A stretch of 64,000 bases of DNA from Macrostomum hystrix. Taxonomy: Eukaryota > Platyhelminthes > Macrostomidae. The translations under genes and the position numbers were made by a program. The notes beneath the pieces are model-generated. The model worked only from the letters and a program-made list of their open reading frames with translations. It ran no database searches and had not been told where the DNA came from. Where the stretch lies: positions 3,291,501 through 3,355,500 of the forward strand of contig CATNEN010000024.1 of the NCBI GenBank assembly GCA_950097015.1, given 5' to 3'. Positions 47,101-59,240 of the stretch are shown in pieces; within the stretch, counting starts at the first letter, position 1, and every line of letters begins with the position of its first letter.

Positions 47101-47661
47101 TCCACAGATCCCATGTACTCAGCCCATCCCTCCACAGATCCCATGTACTCAGCCCATCTCTCCACAGATCCCATGAACTCAGCCCATCCATCCACAGATC
47201 CCATGTACTCAGCCCATCTCTCCACAGATCCCATGTACTCAGCCCATCCCTCCACAGATCCCATGTACTCAGCCCATCCCTCCACAGATCCAATGTATTC
47301 AGCCCATCCATCCACAGATCCCATGTACTCAGCCCATCCCTCCACAGATCCCATGTACTCTGCCCATCCCTCCACAGATCCCATGTACTCAGTCCTTAGA
47401 GACTTCATGAATATCGATTTAGCATCGCACTGCCCCTAATTTTCCCATCCCGAAAATGGCTGTCCAGTCGACCTGTCAGAACAGCAGCAGCACCAGGGCT
47501 CGCCGAGTCACAAGACCCTCAGCTCATCTGAGCTTCGCCAACTGCCTGTGCCAGATTTCAGGCCACAGGCGGTGGCGGCCACCGCGGCTGCCGCAGTTGT
47601 CGCCGCATCGACTGCTTCCGGCCAGGCAGCCAGTAAGTCGAAGCCCGATGCAGGAAATTAG
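44144..47661 (+). CDS. TMEM115: TMEM115, Golgi multi-pass membrane protein (rhomboid-like fold)
   Basis: Three exons, 44144-44817, 46600-46937 and 47468-47661 (TAG), 401 residues. Exon 1 has the family signatures ITPGYFMPPNYYVWTLFT, NTLLEPLWGQRELMKYLL, HGMIAYAAAITVAVRQTLP and SWTYLRFYQKHG with five to six membrane spans. The junction AAG|GTAAGC to GGCAG|ATTCTTCCC (phase 2) restores FARFFPNHLVPPVSILANAV, matching human FATFFPEILQPVVGLLANLV. The cytosolic tail has ARDPDESERRKQMALKALND. Exon 3 (DLSEQQQHQGSPSHKTLSSS, then an Ala-rich run) is assigned by phase 1 continuity. A perfect donor (CCA|GTAAGT, 47634) lies inside exon 3, so a further exon is possible. TMEM115 is a Golgi protein linked to retrograde transport. 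The start has good context (ATAGCCATGT). Exon 1 is AT-richer than the neighbouring genes. Confidence 0.93.
45430..45800 (-). pseudogene. Non-LTR retrotransposon reverse transcriptase remnant
   Basis: On the minus strand, HVAVEPILLYCMEVVPITNT and YRSLLCYALGV resemble the thumb/C-terminal region of LINE reverse transcriptases (VVPVLLYGCE..., L.R.ALGV). The frame is broken by stops after GVH, with a further LMAHTSILDLSVLL segment, and shifted before MPRTYLG. Dead fragment in TMEM115 intron 1. Confidence 0.6.
46441..46510 (+). mobile_element. SINE family 2 head fragment
   Basis: CCCATTGGTTAGAGCTTAGC followed about 45 bases later by GGTGTTTGAATC corresponds to the A-box and B-box regions of the family 2 element. 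It ends about 90 bases before TMEM115 exon 2. Confidence 0.5.
47052..47395 (+). repeat. 30-bp minisatellite in TMEM115 intron 2
   Basis: About 11.5 copies with core CCATCCCTCCACAGATCCCA. Each copy offers a pyrimidine-rich CCCTCCACAG|AT that looks like a 3' splice acceptor. The true acceptor of exon 3 lies 70 bases beyond. Confidence 0.95.
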
Positions 47662-48439
47662 GCCTAGCCACAATTTCAATCTGAAATTCTCTTCTCTTTT
47701 ATTCTGACGCGAAATGTATGATTTTTTACTAAATAGCAGAATCTAGCAAATTATAATTGTTTGTAGCCTCAGATTGTGACTATTGATCCTTTGAAAGGGT
47801 GTATATAAGTTTCTTAGAAAGTTGATTTCTTCTCTAGAATCAGTTGTGGGACTGAAGGATTTTGTGGAAGCACAGCAAGCTCTTCTATATCCGACACTTG
47901 TTTTCGTGTTTCTTGTTGCACTACTTTTAGTAGTCTATGCTGCTCTTTTGTGTGTCTAAAATTGGGTTTATAGTGTTGCGTATATTATTTTACGTGCAAG
48001 ATCATTCATATGTAATCCGGTATGTACTGGCCTCTTAAAATCTTTGCTTTGTTTTTTTTCTGTATTTTTCTTTCACATTTATGCTTGACATTCCTTAGCA
48101 GAGCAGAAATTCTAGCATATATACTTTTCTGGGAGAAGGCACTGGATCTAGTATATTTATATAGCTTTCTTGTTTGTCTTTATGTGCTCTGTGTGTCAAA
48201 ATAATCTACCCTCATCGCTAAATTATCGTGAAATATTATCTCAAAAATTTAAAACTTCCCCGCTACCGCTGGAGTTACCAAAGCTTTGGTGACAGGCTCG
48301 CTTCAAATTTTTGCGTAATTTATACTTAGTTGTTGATTATTATGTAAATAATTTTACTCGAGCGATAGGCAATAGAAAACTACGCCTGAGCTAATTGATT
48401 AGATAATTGCCTAGCAAAATTCCCTATGCAGACTTGTCC
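47662..48439. other. TMEM115 3' flank
   Basis: AT-rich unique sequence without a recognised gene or canonical AATAAA. Confidence 0.45.
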
Positions 48440-50730
48440 GATGTAAATCAGAGACTTGACAGCCTGCTTAGATCAAAGACCAGCCGCCCTATTTTTATCA
48501 AATATCAGCCGCCCAATGTAGATCAAATATCTGCCGCACTGTGTAGATCAAAGACCAGCAGCCCTATGTAGATCAAAGACTAGCCGCCCTCTGTAGATCA
48601 AAGACTAGCCGCCCTATGTAGATCAAAGACTAGCCGCCCTATGTAGATCAAAGACTAGCCGCCCTATGTAGATCAAAGACCAGCCGCTCTATGTAGATCA
48701 AAGACAAGCCGCCCTATGTAGATCAAAGACCAGCAGCCCTATGTAGATCAATGACCAGCAGCCCTATGTAGATCAAAGACTAGCCGCCCTATATAGATCA
48801 AAAACTAGCCGCCCTATGTAGATCAAAGACCAGCCGCTCTATGTAGATCGAAGACCAGCCGCTCCATGTAGATCAAAGACCAGCCGCCCTATGTAGATCA
48901 AAGACCAGCAGCTCTATGTAGATCAAAGACCAGCCGCTCTATGTAGATCGAAGACCAGCCGCCCTATGTAGATCAAAGACCAGCCGCTCTATGTAGATCG
49001 AAGACCAGCCGCCCTATGTAGATCAAAGACCAGCAGCCCTATGTAGATCAAAGACTAGCCGCCCTCTGTAGATCAAAGACTAGCCGCCCTATGTAGATCA
49101 AAGACTAGCCGCCCTATGTAGATCAAAGACTAGCCGCCCTATGTAGATCAAAGACCAGCCGCCCTATGTAGATCAAAGACCAGCAGCCCTATGTAGATCA
49201 AAGACCAGCAGCCCTATGTAGATCAATGACCAGCAGCCCTATGTAGATCAAAGACTAGCCGCCCTATATAGATCAAAAACTAGCCGCCCTATGTAGATCA
49301 AAGACCAGCCGCTCTATGTAGATCGAAGACCAGCCGCTCTATGTAGATCGAAGACCAGCCGCTCCATGTAGATCAAAGACCAGCCGCCCTATGTAGATCA
49401 AAGACCAGCAGCTCTATGTAGATCAAAGACCAGCCGCTCTATGTAGATCGAAGACCAGCCGCCCTATGTAGATCAAAGACCAGCCGCTCTATGTAGATCG
49501 AAGACCAGCCGCCCTATGTAGATCAAAGACCAGCAGCTCTATGTAGATCAAAGACCAGCCGCCCTATGTAGATCAAAGACCAGCCGCTCTATGTAGATCA
49601 AAGACCAGCCGCACTGTGTAGATCAAAGACCAGCCGCCCTATGTAGATCAAAGACCAGCCGCCCTATGTAGATCAAAGACCAGCAGCCCTATGTAGATCA
49701 AAGACCAGCAGCCCTATGTAGATCAAAGACTAGCCGCCCTCTGTAGATCAAAGACTAGCCGCCCTATGTAGATCAAAGACTAGCCGCCCTATGTAGATCA
49801 AAGACTAGCCGCCCTATGTAGATCAAAGACCAGCCGCTCTATGTAGATCAAAGACAAGCCGCCCTATGTAGATCAAAGACCAGCAGCCCTATGTAGATCA
49901 AAGACAAGCCGCTCTATGTAGATCAAAGACAAGCCGCTCTATGTAGATCAAAGACCAGCAGCCCTATGTAGATCAAAGACCAGCAGCCCTATGTAGATCA
50001 AAGACTAGCCGCCCTATATAGATCAAAAACTAGCCGCCCTATGTAGATCAAAGACCAGCCGCTCTATGTAGATCGAAGACCAGCCGCTCCATGTAGATCA
50101 AAGACCAGCCGCCCTATGTAGATCAAAGACCAGCAGCTCTATGTAGATCAAAGACCAGCCGCTCTATGTAGATCGAAGACCAGCCGCCCTATGTAGATCA
50201 AAGACCAGCCGCTCTATGTAGATCGAAGACCAGCCGCCCTATGTAGATCAAAGACCAGCAGCTCTATGTAGATCAAAGACCAGCCGCCCTATGTAGATCA
50301 AAGACCAGCCGCTCTATGTAGATCGAAGACCAGCCGCCCTATGTAGATCAAAGACCAGCCGCTCTATGTAGATCGAAGACCAGCCGCCCTATGTAGATCA
50401 AAGACCAGCAGCTCTATGTAGATCAAAGACCAGCCGCCCTATGTAGATCAAAGACCAGCCGCTCTATGTAGATCGAAGACCAGCCGCCCTATGTAGATCA
50501 AAGACCAGCCGCTCTATGTAGATCGAAGACCAGCCGCCCTATGTAGATCAAAGACCAGCAGCTCTATGTAGATCAAAGACCAGCCGCCCTATGTAGATCA
50601 AAGACCAGCCGCTCTATGTAAATCAAAGACCAGCAGCCCTATGTAGATCAAAGACCAGCCGCTCTATGTAAATCAAAGACCAGCCGCCCTATGTAGATCA
50701 AATATCTGCAGCACTGTGTAGATCAAAGCG
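48440..50730 (+). repeat. 25-bp minisatellite (TGTAGATCAAAGACCAGCCG)
   Basis: About 90 copies over 2.3 kb. Variants (CAGCAG, CTAGCC, GCTCT, GATCGAAG, ATCAATGACC) occur in repeated phrases: the phrase ATCAATGACCAGCAGCCC then ATATAGATCAAAAACTAG appears near 48745 and 49222, with a variant near 50000, showing block duplications of about 480 and 780 bp. The period is not divisible by three and no long frames exist. Confidence 0.97.
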
Positions 50731-53530
50731 TAGTATACCGCGCTATAAAAAACATCCGACCCTATAACGATAAAATACCTGACCTCCCTGCTTTGATCTA
50801 AGGCCAGCCGCCTCGACTAAAAATTAAATAAAAAAACTAAATTCATGCACTATTTACAGCTGAAGCTCGCCGTTTTGTAAAAATTATGAAGGGAATTTCG
50901 CCCTTTATAGTTATTTTTCGGGTCGTTTTTTATTTAAATATTTTGGTAATTTTCATTTTTCGCGATAGTAATATTTAAATAACAAAAATTATTCTGCCGC
51001 CTAAGCTGAACTGTTGCTGTTATATTTGTGGTTTATAAAGCAATTGTACTCGTTGGTATAGTTTATATTAATTGATGAGATAATACACAAGCTTATTATA
51101 TCAGTCTAATACTTAACCCGAATTCTATATCCGTTGACATTTTAAATTTGACTAACATCTTCGTTTTTTCTAAGAAAAAAATATTTGAATGTATTTAATA
51201 AGATTAAAATTTAGGAATATGAAGTAGTTAGACTAATTGTGCTTCAAAAAAGAAAAATAAAGTTTCTTGTGCTTTTTGCGCTACTAACAGTAGTCGGATT
51301 GTAATAAATTGTCTTTTCTAACAAAATATGAGCGAAATTCCGTTTTGTTATTTACATTTTGTGTTGTTAATATGCGGTGTATTGTGCGCTGTTATTCTCC
51401 ATAGTTTATCTCACCTTCCTCGCCTCTGACCTTGATATCCAGCAAACACCATAGTAATTAGTTACTCAATAGTCTACAAAACTATCAGTGTAATTACATG
51501 TTCGATTACTTTATTATCCAGTAAGCTTGTTTAGTTTTACTTTTAGCCTTGACCTAATTGCCGTCAGTTCTCTTGGCAACTAAATTTGCTGTTGAATTAG
51601 TGACGCACATTTCGGCTGTTCATTATTTTCCGTACAGTTTATTGTTTTTTTAACGCATCTAAATTCAAGATTCCCAATTAAACTTTGGTTTTCGACCCTG
51701 AAATATTTCTTTTGATCTTACATTCTTTTTTGTTCATTGTTATTTGTAAATTTCTAGCGTCTAAATTTGTTAAAACGTAACAACAATAAAACCATGCAGT
51801 TGTTGCCTATAAACTATAATTAGCTAATTGTCAAACAGTTGCTGTTCAAAATCGAGCCGACCAGTGTGACTCCTGTGCGTTGTGTGAATATATTATTTAA
51901 TTATGATCATACCGATGATGTCACTGGTAATCTTGAAACTATTGTGGACTTGTTGACATAGGTAACAAAGCTGATAAAATGAGAGAGCCGGTTAAAGTAC
52001 ACCCAGCTTAAATGAGCCAGAAACAAAAAAGTGCATAAATTCAAGATTCCTACGAATCTCATAGACGATTGCATGTAATTTGGAAGCTGTGTCACCTATG
52101 GATTGCTACAATTTGCTAAGGGCACATGCTAAGGCACCTCTAATCCCTGGGCACATGTTATCTTAAAAGTACAGATTAGCTGTTGCACCTCGGGTTTATC
52201 TGATCGATCTAAAAATTACTAAACCACCTACTCCAAACTGCATAAATTATAGCATCGAATATCCATATGTACTTTTTGATTCGAATGTACTTTTTGACAA
52301 GCAGCTCGCAACTTGCTCCTAAACGGTCATGTGCCGTCGAGAGCTGTACACTCCAGCAATAGTAAAGCTGCGAAAGTTTTTTCTTCCGTTTTGGGCGAAC
52401 TGCGATCGGCATCTCAGTTCAAGGCAGCTGGGGGCGTGAGTGAAAATGCAACCGCACTCGTGTAAGCTAAAAAAGGGCTTTAGCCACGGATTTGGGAACA
52501 GCCATGCTGGATTATTGACCACTGATGACATTTGCCTTCGCTGGCGTCCTCTGAGCCATCCATCAGACCTGGAAACCGCTTGCACTGTTCCAAGCACTTG
52601 TTTCAAAGATCAGGTCTTTGTTGCACCATACTTGGCCACCTGGTGTTAAAATTTAACCTTTTAATCCCATCTTCTGGTCAAACATTTTTGTACAGTTGGT
52701 CTTATCGATCTTTTCGAGTTTTCGATCTTCGCAGCTTGTCGTCCGTTTTCGTTTATGAAAAGCCGTTGCTATGACCACGCGAAGCTGTACTGAAAAAATT
52801 CGCACTTGTCGAGATTTCGCTCTTCCCAATGGAAACTGTTTCTAAGAAAATGATTCCCTAGCGCTTGCAGTTCGGGTTGATAGCAGGACAAGCAATGCCG
52901 CCGCCTGCATGACCTTCGTTGGTTTATAGTCACCGAAAGAGAGTTGGAGCGATCGCTTTGCGCGTTGGGCACCGCGGCCGTGACCCCGCGACATTGAAGT
53001 GGTCCCATCGCGACTAGCAACAGCTGCAGGTGGATAGACCGGTTCACGACCAAATATAGAATGCAAAGGAGTTCGCGTAGGATGCCCAGAGCGTTTTTAT
53101 AATGCCAAACTCCCCCTGTTTCCCTGTCGAGGTGAAAGTGTATTGCCTGGCGGGTGCATGCATGCAGTTTCATCGATCCCAGTCTGCTCCTCCGCTGATG
53201 TAGGCGTGTTGGCATATTTCTAGATTGTGTTTATATATTTACTTCCTTGCCTAGCAGTCAGCTCTGGGACTGTAGCAGAGCTATCGCGGTGCAAATGCTG
53301 GTGGGCGCCGGTGCCAGTTTGGGCCAGATTAAATTGCGCTTCCTCTCTATCACTCTCTATCCGTCTAGGCAATGCCTACCAATGTCAAAAAACCGTTAAA
53401 TGAATGCTTTCGAAATGAGGCTTGCCTTTTTATTCTTCCTGCTATAAGATGGCGGCACCGACCATTCTTTATGGTATTTATATCTTGGAAGGTGGAATGG
53501 TGGAATAACAATTCTGCTATGCTTGCTTCT
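50731..53530. other. 2.8 kb unique region, no gene recognised
   Basis: 50731-52300 is AT-rich with scattered AATAAA words (50828, 51256, 51785). 52300-53330 is GC-richer and has minus-strand frames of 95 and 148 codons (52319-52606, 52769-53215) with no family signature; they may be 5' UTR or promoter-proximal exon sequence. Nothing can be named. Confidence 0.4.
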
Positions 53531-54893
53531 GTTTACACATATGCTTCATCTCTGTTTACACCTGTGCTTCATCTCTGCTTGCACCTGTGCTTCACTAGTG
53601 TTTACACCTGTGCTTCACTAGTGTTTACACCTGTGCTTCACTAGTGTTTACACCTGTGCTTCACTAGTGTTTACACCTGTGCTTCACTAGTGTTTACACC
53701 TGTGCTTCACTAGTGTTTACACCTGTGCTTCACTAGTGTTTACACCTGTGCTTCACTAGTGTTTACACCTGTGCTTCACTAGTGTTTACACCTGTGCTTG
53801 ATCTCTGTTTGCACCTGTGCTTCATCTCTGCTTGCACCTGTGCTTCACTAGTTACACCTGTGCTTCACTAGTGTTTACACCTGTGCTTCACTAGTGTTTA
53901 CACCTGTGCTTGATCTCTGTTTGCACCTGTGCTTCATCTCTGCTTGCACCTGTGCTTCACTAGTTACACCTGTGCTTCACTAGTGTTTACACCTGTGCTT
54001 CACTAGTGTTTACACCTGTGCTTGATCTCTGCTTGCACCTGTGCTTGATCTCTGCTTGCACCTGTGCTTGATCTCTGCTTGCACCTGTGCTTCACCAGTG
54101 TTTACACCTGTGCTTCATCTCTGCTTGCACCTGTGCTTCACTAGTTACACCTGTGCTTCACTAGTGTTTACACCTGTGCTTCATCTCTGCTTGCACCTGA
54201 GCTTCACCAGTGTTTGCACCTGTGCTTCATCTCTGCTTGCACCTGTGCTTCACCAGTGTTTACACCTGTGCTTCATCTCTGCTTGCACCTGTGCTTCACC
54301 AGTGTTTACACCTGTGCTTCATCTCTGCTTGCACCTGTGCTTCACTAGTTACACCTGTGCTTCACTAGTTACACCTGTGCTTCACTAGTTACACCTGTGC
54401 TTCACTAGTGTTTACACCTGTGCTTCATCTCTGCTTGCACCTGAGCTTCACCAGTGTTTGCACCTGTGCTTCACCTGTGTTTACACCTGTGCTTCATCTC
54501 TGCTTGCACCTGTGCTTCACTAGTTACACCTGTGCTTCACTAGTTACACCTGTGCTTCACTAGTTACACCTGTGCTTCACTAGTGTTTACACCTGTGCTT
54601 CATCTCTGCTTGCACCTGAGCTTCACCAGTGTTTGCACCTGTGCTTCACCTGTGTTTACACCTGTGCTTCATCTCTGTTTACACCTGTGCTTCATCTCTG
54701 CTTGCACCTGTGCTGCATCTCTGCTTGCACCTGTGCTTCACCAGTGTTTGCACCTGTGCTTCACCTGTGTTTACACCTGTGCTTCATCTCTGTTTACACC
54801 TGTGCTTCATCTCTGCTTGCACCTGTGCTTCATCTCTGCTTGCACCTGTGCTTCATCTCTGCTTACACCTGTGCTTCACCAGTGTTTGATAAT
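53531..54893 (+). repeat. 23-bp-based minisatellite (TTTACACCTGTGCTTCA)
   Basis: About 60 copies. The fixed core ACACCTGTGCTTCA is joined by CTAGTGTTT, CTAGTT, TCTCTGCTTGC, TCTCTGTTT or CCAGTGTTT, giving units of 18-25 bp. Phrases of several units recur around 53790, 53900 and 54150. Confidence 0.95.
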
Positions 54894-54948
54894 GTACTTC
54901 TCAATCTTAATCTTCTCTGCAAAGCTAACCAGCTTTGAATGTATACAG

Positions 54949-55023
54949 ACTCGAACCAGCGCAGTTGATGATCGATGCTTTTCCGAGTTCCCTTTCGAGC
55001 TCTCCCACCAGTCCTCAGCGCCA
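54949..55023 (+). other. Possible short exon
   Basis: A segment bounded by GTATACAG and CGCCAA|GTGAGC, the latter a good donor; reads LEPAQLMIDAFPSSLSSSPT or a second frame. GC content is above its surroundings, but no homologue is recognised and the acceptor lacks a strong pyrimidine tract. Confidence 0.15.
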
Positions 55024-55675
55024 AGTGAGCCCTAGTTTCATAAGGAAATTAGTCGACCGGTCCAACCTTAAAGAGTTCAAGGAAATAGGAAATCCAAAAC
55101 TACAAAAGTTTTACTTGGCTCGCAGAGAGTAAGCAAAACTGCTTCGCAGAGTCTTTGGCCCGGAAAAAAGGAAATGGACAGAAATTCTCTTCGTTTCCCC
55201 TTTCTTTCGGTCAGAAACAGTCCCTACTAAAGGTTCTTGCCGGGTTGCATCGAAAAAAACTGTTTACTTCACCGAAATTTCCCCTCTTTTAAAAAACGCA
55301 TCCATGGCATTTCTAACGAGAAGCTCACCAGTTTCCATCGTTCCTCAGTTTACGATTTTTAGGCCGATTAAATTCGGCCACATAGATAAGGCTAGAAGAG
55401 AGATAGCAGCAGTCACTGCTGGGATTGCCTGGGGAAACAGTACTGCAGTGGAGGGTAATAAAATGACTGCGATTGTTTGATAAGCGAGACCAAGCGATTC
55501 ATCATCATCATCATTCAGATTACAATGTGGCAATCTAAGTGTATATTTATATACGAGAGTCCAAATAGCCCAATCTGGCAGTTCTGTTTAATTGAAGGGC
55601 TTTGCAGATACGAAATTCGCTGCATTAGATAACCGTTTTTCGGTACATTTAGGACTACCAATCGAAAACTGAAGC

Positions 55676-57440
55676 TGGAATCACAGCTGGATACGAAGCT
55701 AGATTTGCAGCTGGATTCAAAGCTGGATTTGCAGCTGGATTCAAAGCTAGATTTGCAGCTGGATTCAAAGCTGGATTTGCAGCTGGATTCAAAGCTGGAT
55801 TTGCAGCTGGATTCAAAGCTGGATTTGCAGCTGGATTCAAAGCTAGAATCGCAGCTGGATTCAAAGCTGGAATCGCAGCTGGATTCAAAGCTGGATTTGC
55901 AGCTGGATTCAAAGCTAGATTTGCAGCTGGATTCAAGGCTAGATTTGCAGCTGGATTCAAAGCTAGATTTGCAGCTGGATTCAAGGCTAGATTTGCAGCT
56001 GGATTCAAAGCTAGATTTGCAGCTGGATTCAAAGCTAGATTTGCAGCTGGATACGAAGCTGGATTTGCAGCTGGATTCAAAGCTGGATTTGCAGCTGGAT
56101 TCAAGGCTAGATTTGCAGCTGGATTCAAAGCTGGAATCGCAGCTGGATTCAAAGCTGGATTTGCAGCTGGATACGAAGCTAGATTTGCAGCTGGATTCAA
56201 AGCTGGATTTGCAGCTGGATTCAAAGCTAGATTTGCAGCTGGATTCAAAGCTAGATTTGCAGCTGGATACGAAGCTAGATTTGCAGCTGGATTCAAAGCT
56301 GGATTTGCAGCTGGATACGAAGCTAGATTTGCAGCTGGATTCAAAGCTAGAATCGCAGCTGGATTCAAAGCTAGATTTGCAGCTGGATTCAAAGCTAGAT
56401 TTGCAGCTGGATTCAAAGCTAGAATCGCAGCTGGATTCAAAGCTAGATTTGCAGCTGGATTCAAAGCTAGATTTGCAGCTGGATTCAAAGCTGGATTTGC
56501 AGCTGGATTCAAAGCTGGATTTGCAGCTGGATTCAAAGCTAGATTTGCAGCTGGATACGAAGCTAGATTTGCAGCTGGATTCAAAGCTGGATTTGCAGCT
56601 GGATTCAAAGCTGGATTTGCAGCTGGATTCAAAGCTGGATTTGCAGCTGGATTCAAAGCTAGATTTGCAGCTGGATTCAAGGCTAGATTTGCAGCTGGAT
56701 TCAAAGCTAGATTTGCAGCTGGATTCAAGGCTAGATTTGCAGCTGGATTCAAAGCTGGAATCGCAGCAGGATTCGAAGCTGGAATCGCAGCAGTATTCAA
56801 AGCTGGAATCGCAGCAGGAGTCAAAGATAGAATCGCAGCTGGATTCAAAGCTGGAATCGCAGCAGGATTCGAAGCTGGAATCGCAGCAGTATTCAAAGCT
56901 GGAATCGCAGCAGGAGTCAAAGATAGAATCGCAGCTGGATTCAAAGCTGGAATCGCAGCTGGATTCAAAGCTGGAATCGCAGCTGGATTCAAAGCTGGAA
57001 TCGCAGCTGGATTCAAAGCTGGAATCGCAGCAGGAGTCAAAGCTGGAATCGCAGCTGGATTCAAAGCTAGATTTGCAGCTGGATTCAAGGCTAGATTTGC
57101 AGCTGGATTCAAAGCTGGAATCGCAGCAGGAGTCAAAGATAGAATCGCAGCTGGATTCAAAGCTGGAATCGCAGCTGGATTCAAAGCTGGAATCGCAGCT
57201 GGATTCAAAGCTGGAATCGCAGCTGGATTCAAAGCTGGAATCGCAGCAGTATTCAAAGATAGAATCGCAGCTGGATTCAAAGATAGAATCGCAGCTGGAT
57301 TCAAAGCTAGAATCGCAGCTGGATTCAAAGCTAGAATCGCAGCAGTATTCAAAGATAGAATCGCAGCTGGATTCAAAGCTAGAATCGCAGCTGGATTCAA
57401 AGCTGGAATCACAGCTGGTGCCATTGCTAGCAATTATATT
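55676..57440 (+). repeat. 24-bp minisatellite (GCAGCTGGATTCAAAGCTGG), open on both strands
   Basis: About 73 copies. The left two-thirds end in ATTT, the right third in AATC; further variants are ATACGAAGC, CAGCAGTATTC and GGAGTCAAAG. Plus-strand reading is an 8-residue LDSKLDLQ repeat for 588 codons. Two minus readings, SSFESSCK and ALNPAANP, are open for 645 and 592 codons. The plus reading lacks an ATG. I treat it as a repeat. Confidence 0.95.
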
Positions 57441-57471
57441 AGCTGGAGCCATTGCTGGAACAATTTTTTAG

Positions 57472-58433
57472 AAGCAGCTACCACTTTATTGTTATATGGC
57501 TAGATTTGATGCACTTTTAGCAAATGGAATTGCCATGAAATAAATATGACTCAGATTATGACTATATCAAAGTGGCTACTTTCGCTAAGGCTATGTATTT
57601 TGTTCGTAAATGATTTAGTGCGAATGGTTGGCCTAGACCGAAAAATTGAATTTTAATGAGCAGTTTAACAATTTCGAGGGCGCAAAAAGGATTGCTATAA
57701 GTACAACTGCACTGGAGACTAAACTCATAGCTGGTACATCCGGTTTCAATTATTCAATCGTTGAAAGGACACTGAAATTGATGATTGAACTGCTGGTGAG
57801 AAAGTGAATAAAATGTCAAGAAACTAAAAGTGATAGAGCAGAAAAGTGCAAGCTGAGAGTGCCCTGCTTGGCTTGGTTCAGGAGGTGCTCAAATTGAGAT
57901 GCCTCCCCCCTCCTCTTACTCGCCTAGTGCAGGCTGGGTCGAGTGTGTGGAAATCAATTTCTCAGAGCTCTTTCAGGCCTTTCCTAGCGGTCTCGGCAGC
58001 AGCAGCAGCAGCAGCAGCAGCAGCTGCATCGCGTCAACTCCCCTAACTAACTTGTCGCCAAATTTCACAAAAATGGCGAGACGCAGAGGAGGGGAATGAC
58101 GGAGGCGCCAAAGCATAATTGGTGGCTCCAGTCAATACCGACCCCTTTATCCCAGAACTGTCAAGCAAGAACTCACGGCTACTGCTTGCTTGCCGCAATC
58201 CCGTCTCATTAATTATTAATTACGCATAATGCGGCGACAGAAACGCACCTGCGTGTTTTTTAGAATCTCGATTTGAGACAGAAGGGGAGATGGGAATCGA
58301 GAAGGATAAGGATCAGGACAGAAGCCTTTCGGAATAGTTTTAATTAGTGGAAATCTGCTTATTTGCTGGCCGGGACAGCGACAATACTGACTCGCCATGT
58401 ACTTTTATACAGGCCATTTTACCTTTTGCAGGG
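57472..58433. other. Unique region with a (CAG)9 microsatellite
   Basis: 57997-58023 is nine perfect CAG triplets within a GC-rich patch (57880-58100) that reads WVECVEINFSELFQAFPSG in one frame. It could be an exon fragment or UTR, but no splice-bounded frame can be defended. Confidence 0.4.
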
Positions 58434-58755
58434 TTTGGTCCTCTGGTCCCTGAGCTCGATTCAGCAGCGAGGCCACATTCATTTGGGCTCGCAGCCGCGG
58501 AGAGAAGGCTTGGGGGCCTATCGTGCAACGTACACATTTGAGTGCCAACCCATAAGGCACAGTGAGAGCGTATATTGCGAATGAGAAAGTCAGGGCAGAT
58601 GTACACCCTTTTGTGAGTGTGTGCCTGCGTACAGAATCTGTGTGAGTGTGTGCTCAGGAGTCAGCGAAACGGGCAGAATTGCCTCCTCGCTGGCTGCGGG
58701 TTTAGTGTCACCAAATGATGTGCCATTGCTTGAAGCCCCCTGAAAATTAAATTTT
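58434..58755 (+). mobile_element. SINE family 1, copy f, 5'-truncated
   Basis: Starts near the B box (CCCTGAGCTCGATTC), continues with GCAGCCGCGGAGAGAAGGCT, GT-rich body, GTCAGCGAAACGGGCAGAAT and GTCACCAAATGATGTGCCAT to an A/T-rich tail. The A box is missing. Confidence 0.85.
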
Positions 58756-58774
58756 ATTATAAAAGCAAACGTCA

Positions 58775-59240
58775 CTGTAAACAGTCACTCTAGACAGTCA
58801 CTCCCAACTGTCACACTTTTAACAGTCACTACCAACAGTCACTCTAAACAGTCACACTGTAAACTGTCACTCTAAAGAGTCACACTGTAAACTGTCACTC
58901 TAAAGAGTCACACTGTAAACTGTCACTCTAAAGAGTCACACTGTAAACTGTCACTCTAAAGAGTCACACTGTAAACTGTCACTCTAAACAGTCACTCTTA
59001 ACATTCACACTGTAAACTGTCACTCTAAAGAGTCACACTGTAAACTGTCACTCTAAACAGTCACTCTTAACATTCACACTGTAAACTGTCACTCTAAACA
59101 GTCACTCTTAACATTCACACTGTAAACTGTCACTCTAAGCAGGCACACTGTAAACTGTCACTCTAAACAGTCACTCTTAACATTCACACTGTAAACTGTC
59201 ACTCTAAACAGGCACACTGTAAACTGTCACTCTAAACAGT
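58775..59240 (+). repeat. 28-bp minisatellite (CACTGTAAACTGTCACTCTA)
   Basis: About 17 copies, with AAGAGTCA, AACAGTCA and AACATTCA variants; irregular at the left edge (CAACAGTCAC). Confidence 0.93.

Noticed and set aside
48440-50730. CRISPR-like regular array
   Set aside because: Units are contiguous with no unique spacers and the context is a eukaryotic genome; it is a minisatellite.
52769-53215. 148-codon minus-strand frame
   Set aside because: Non-repetitive but without a recognisable domain, and no splice-consistent partner exon nearby; left as unassigned sequence.
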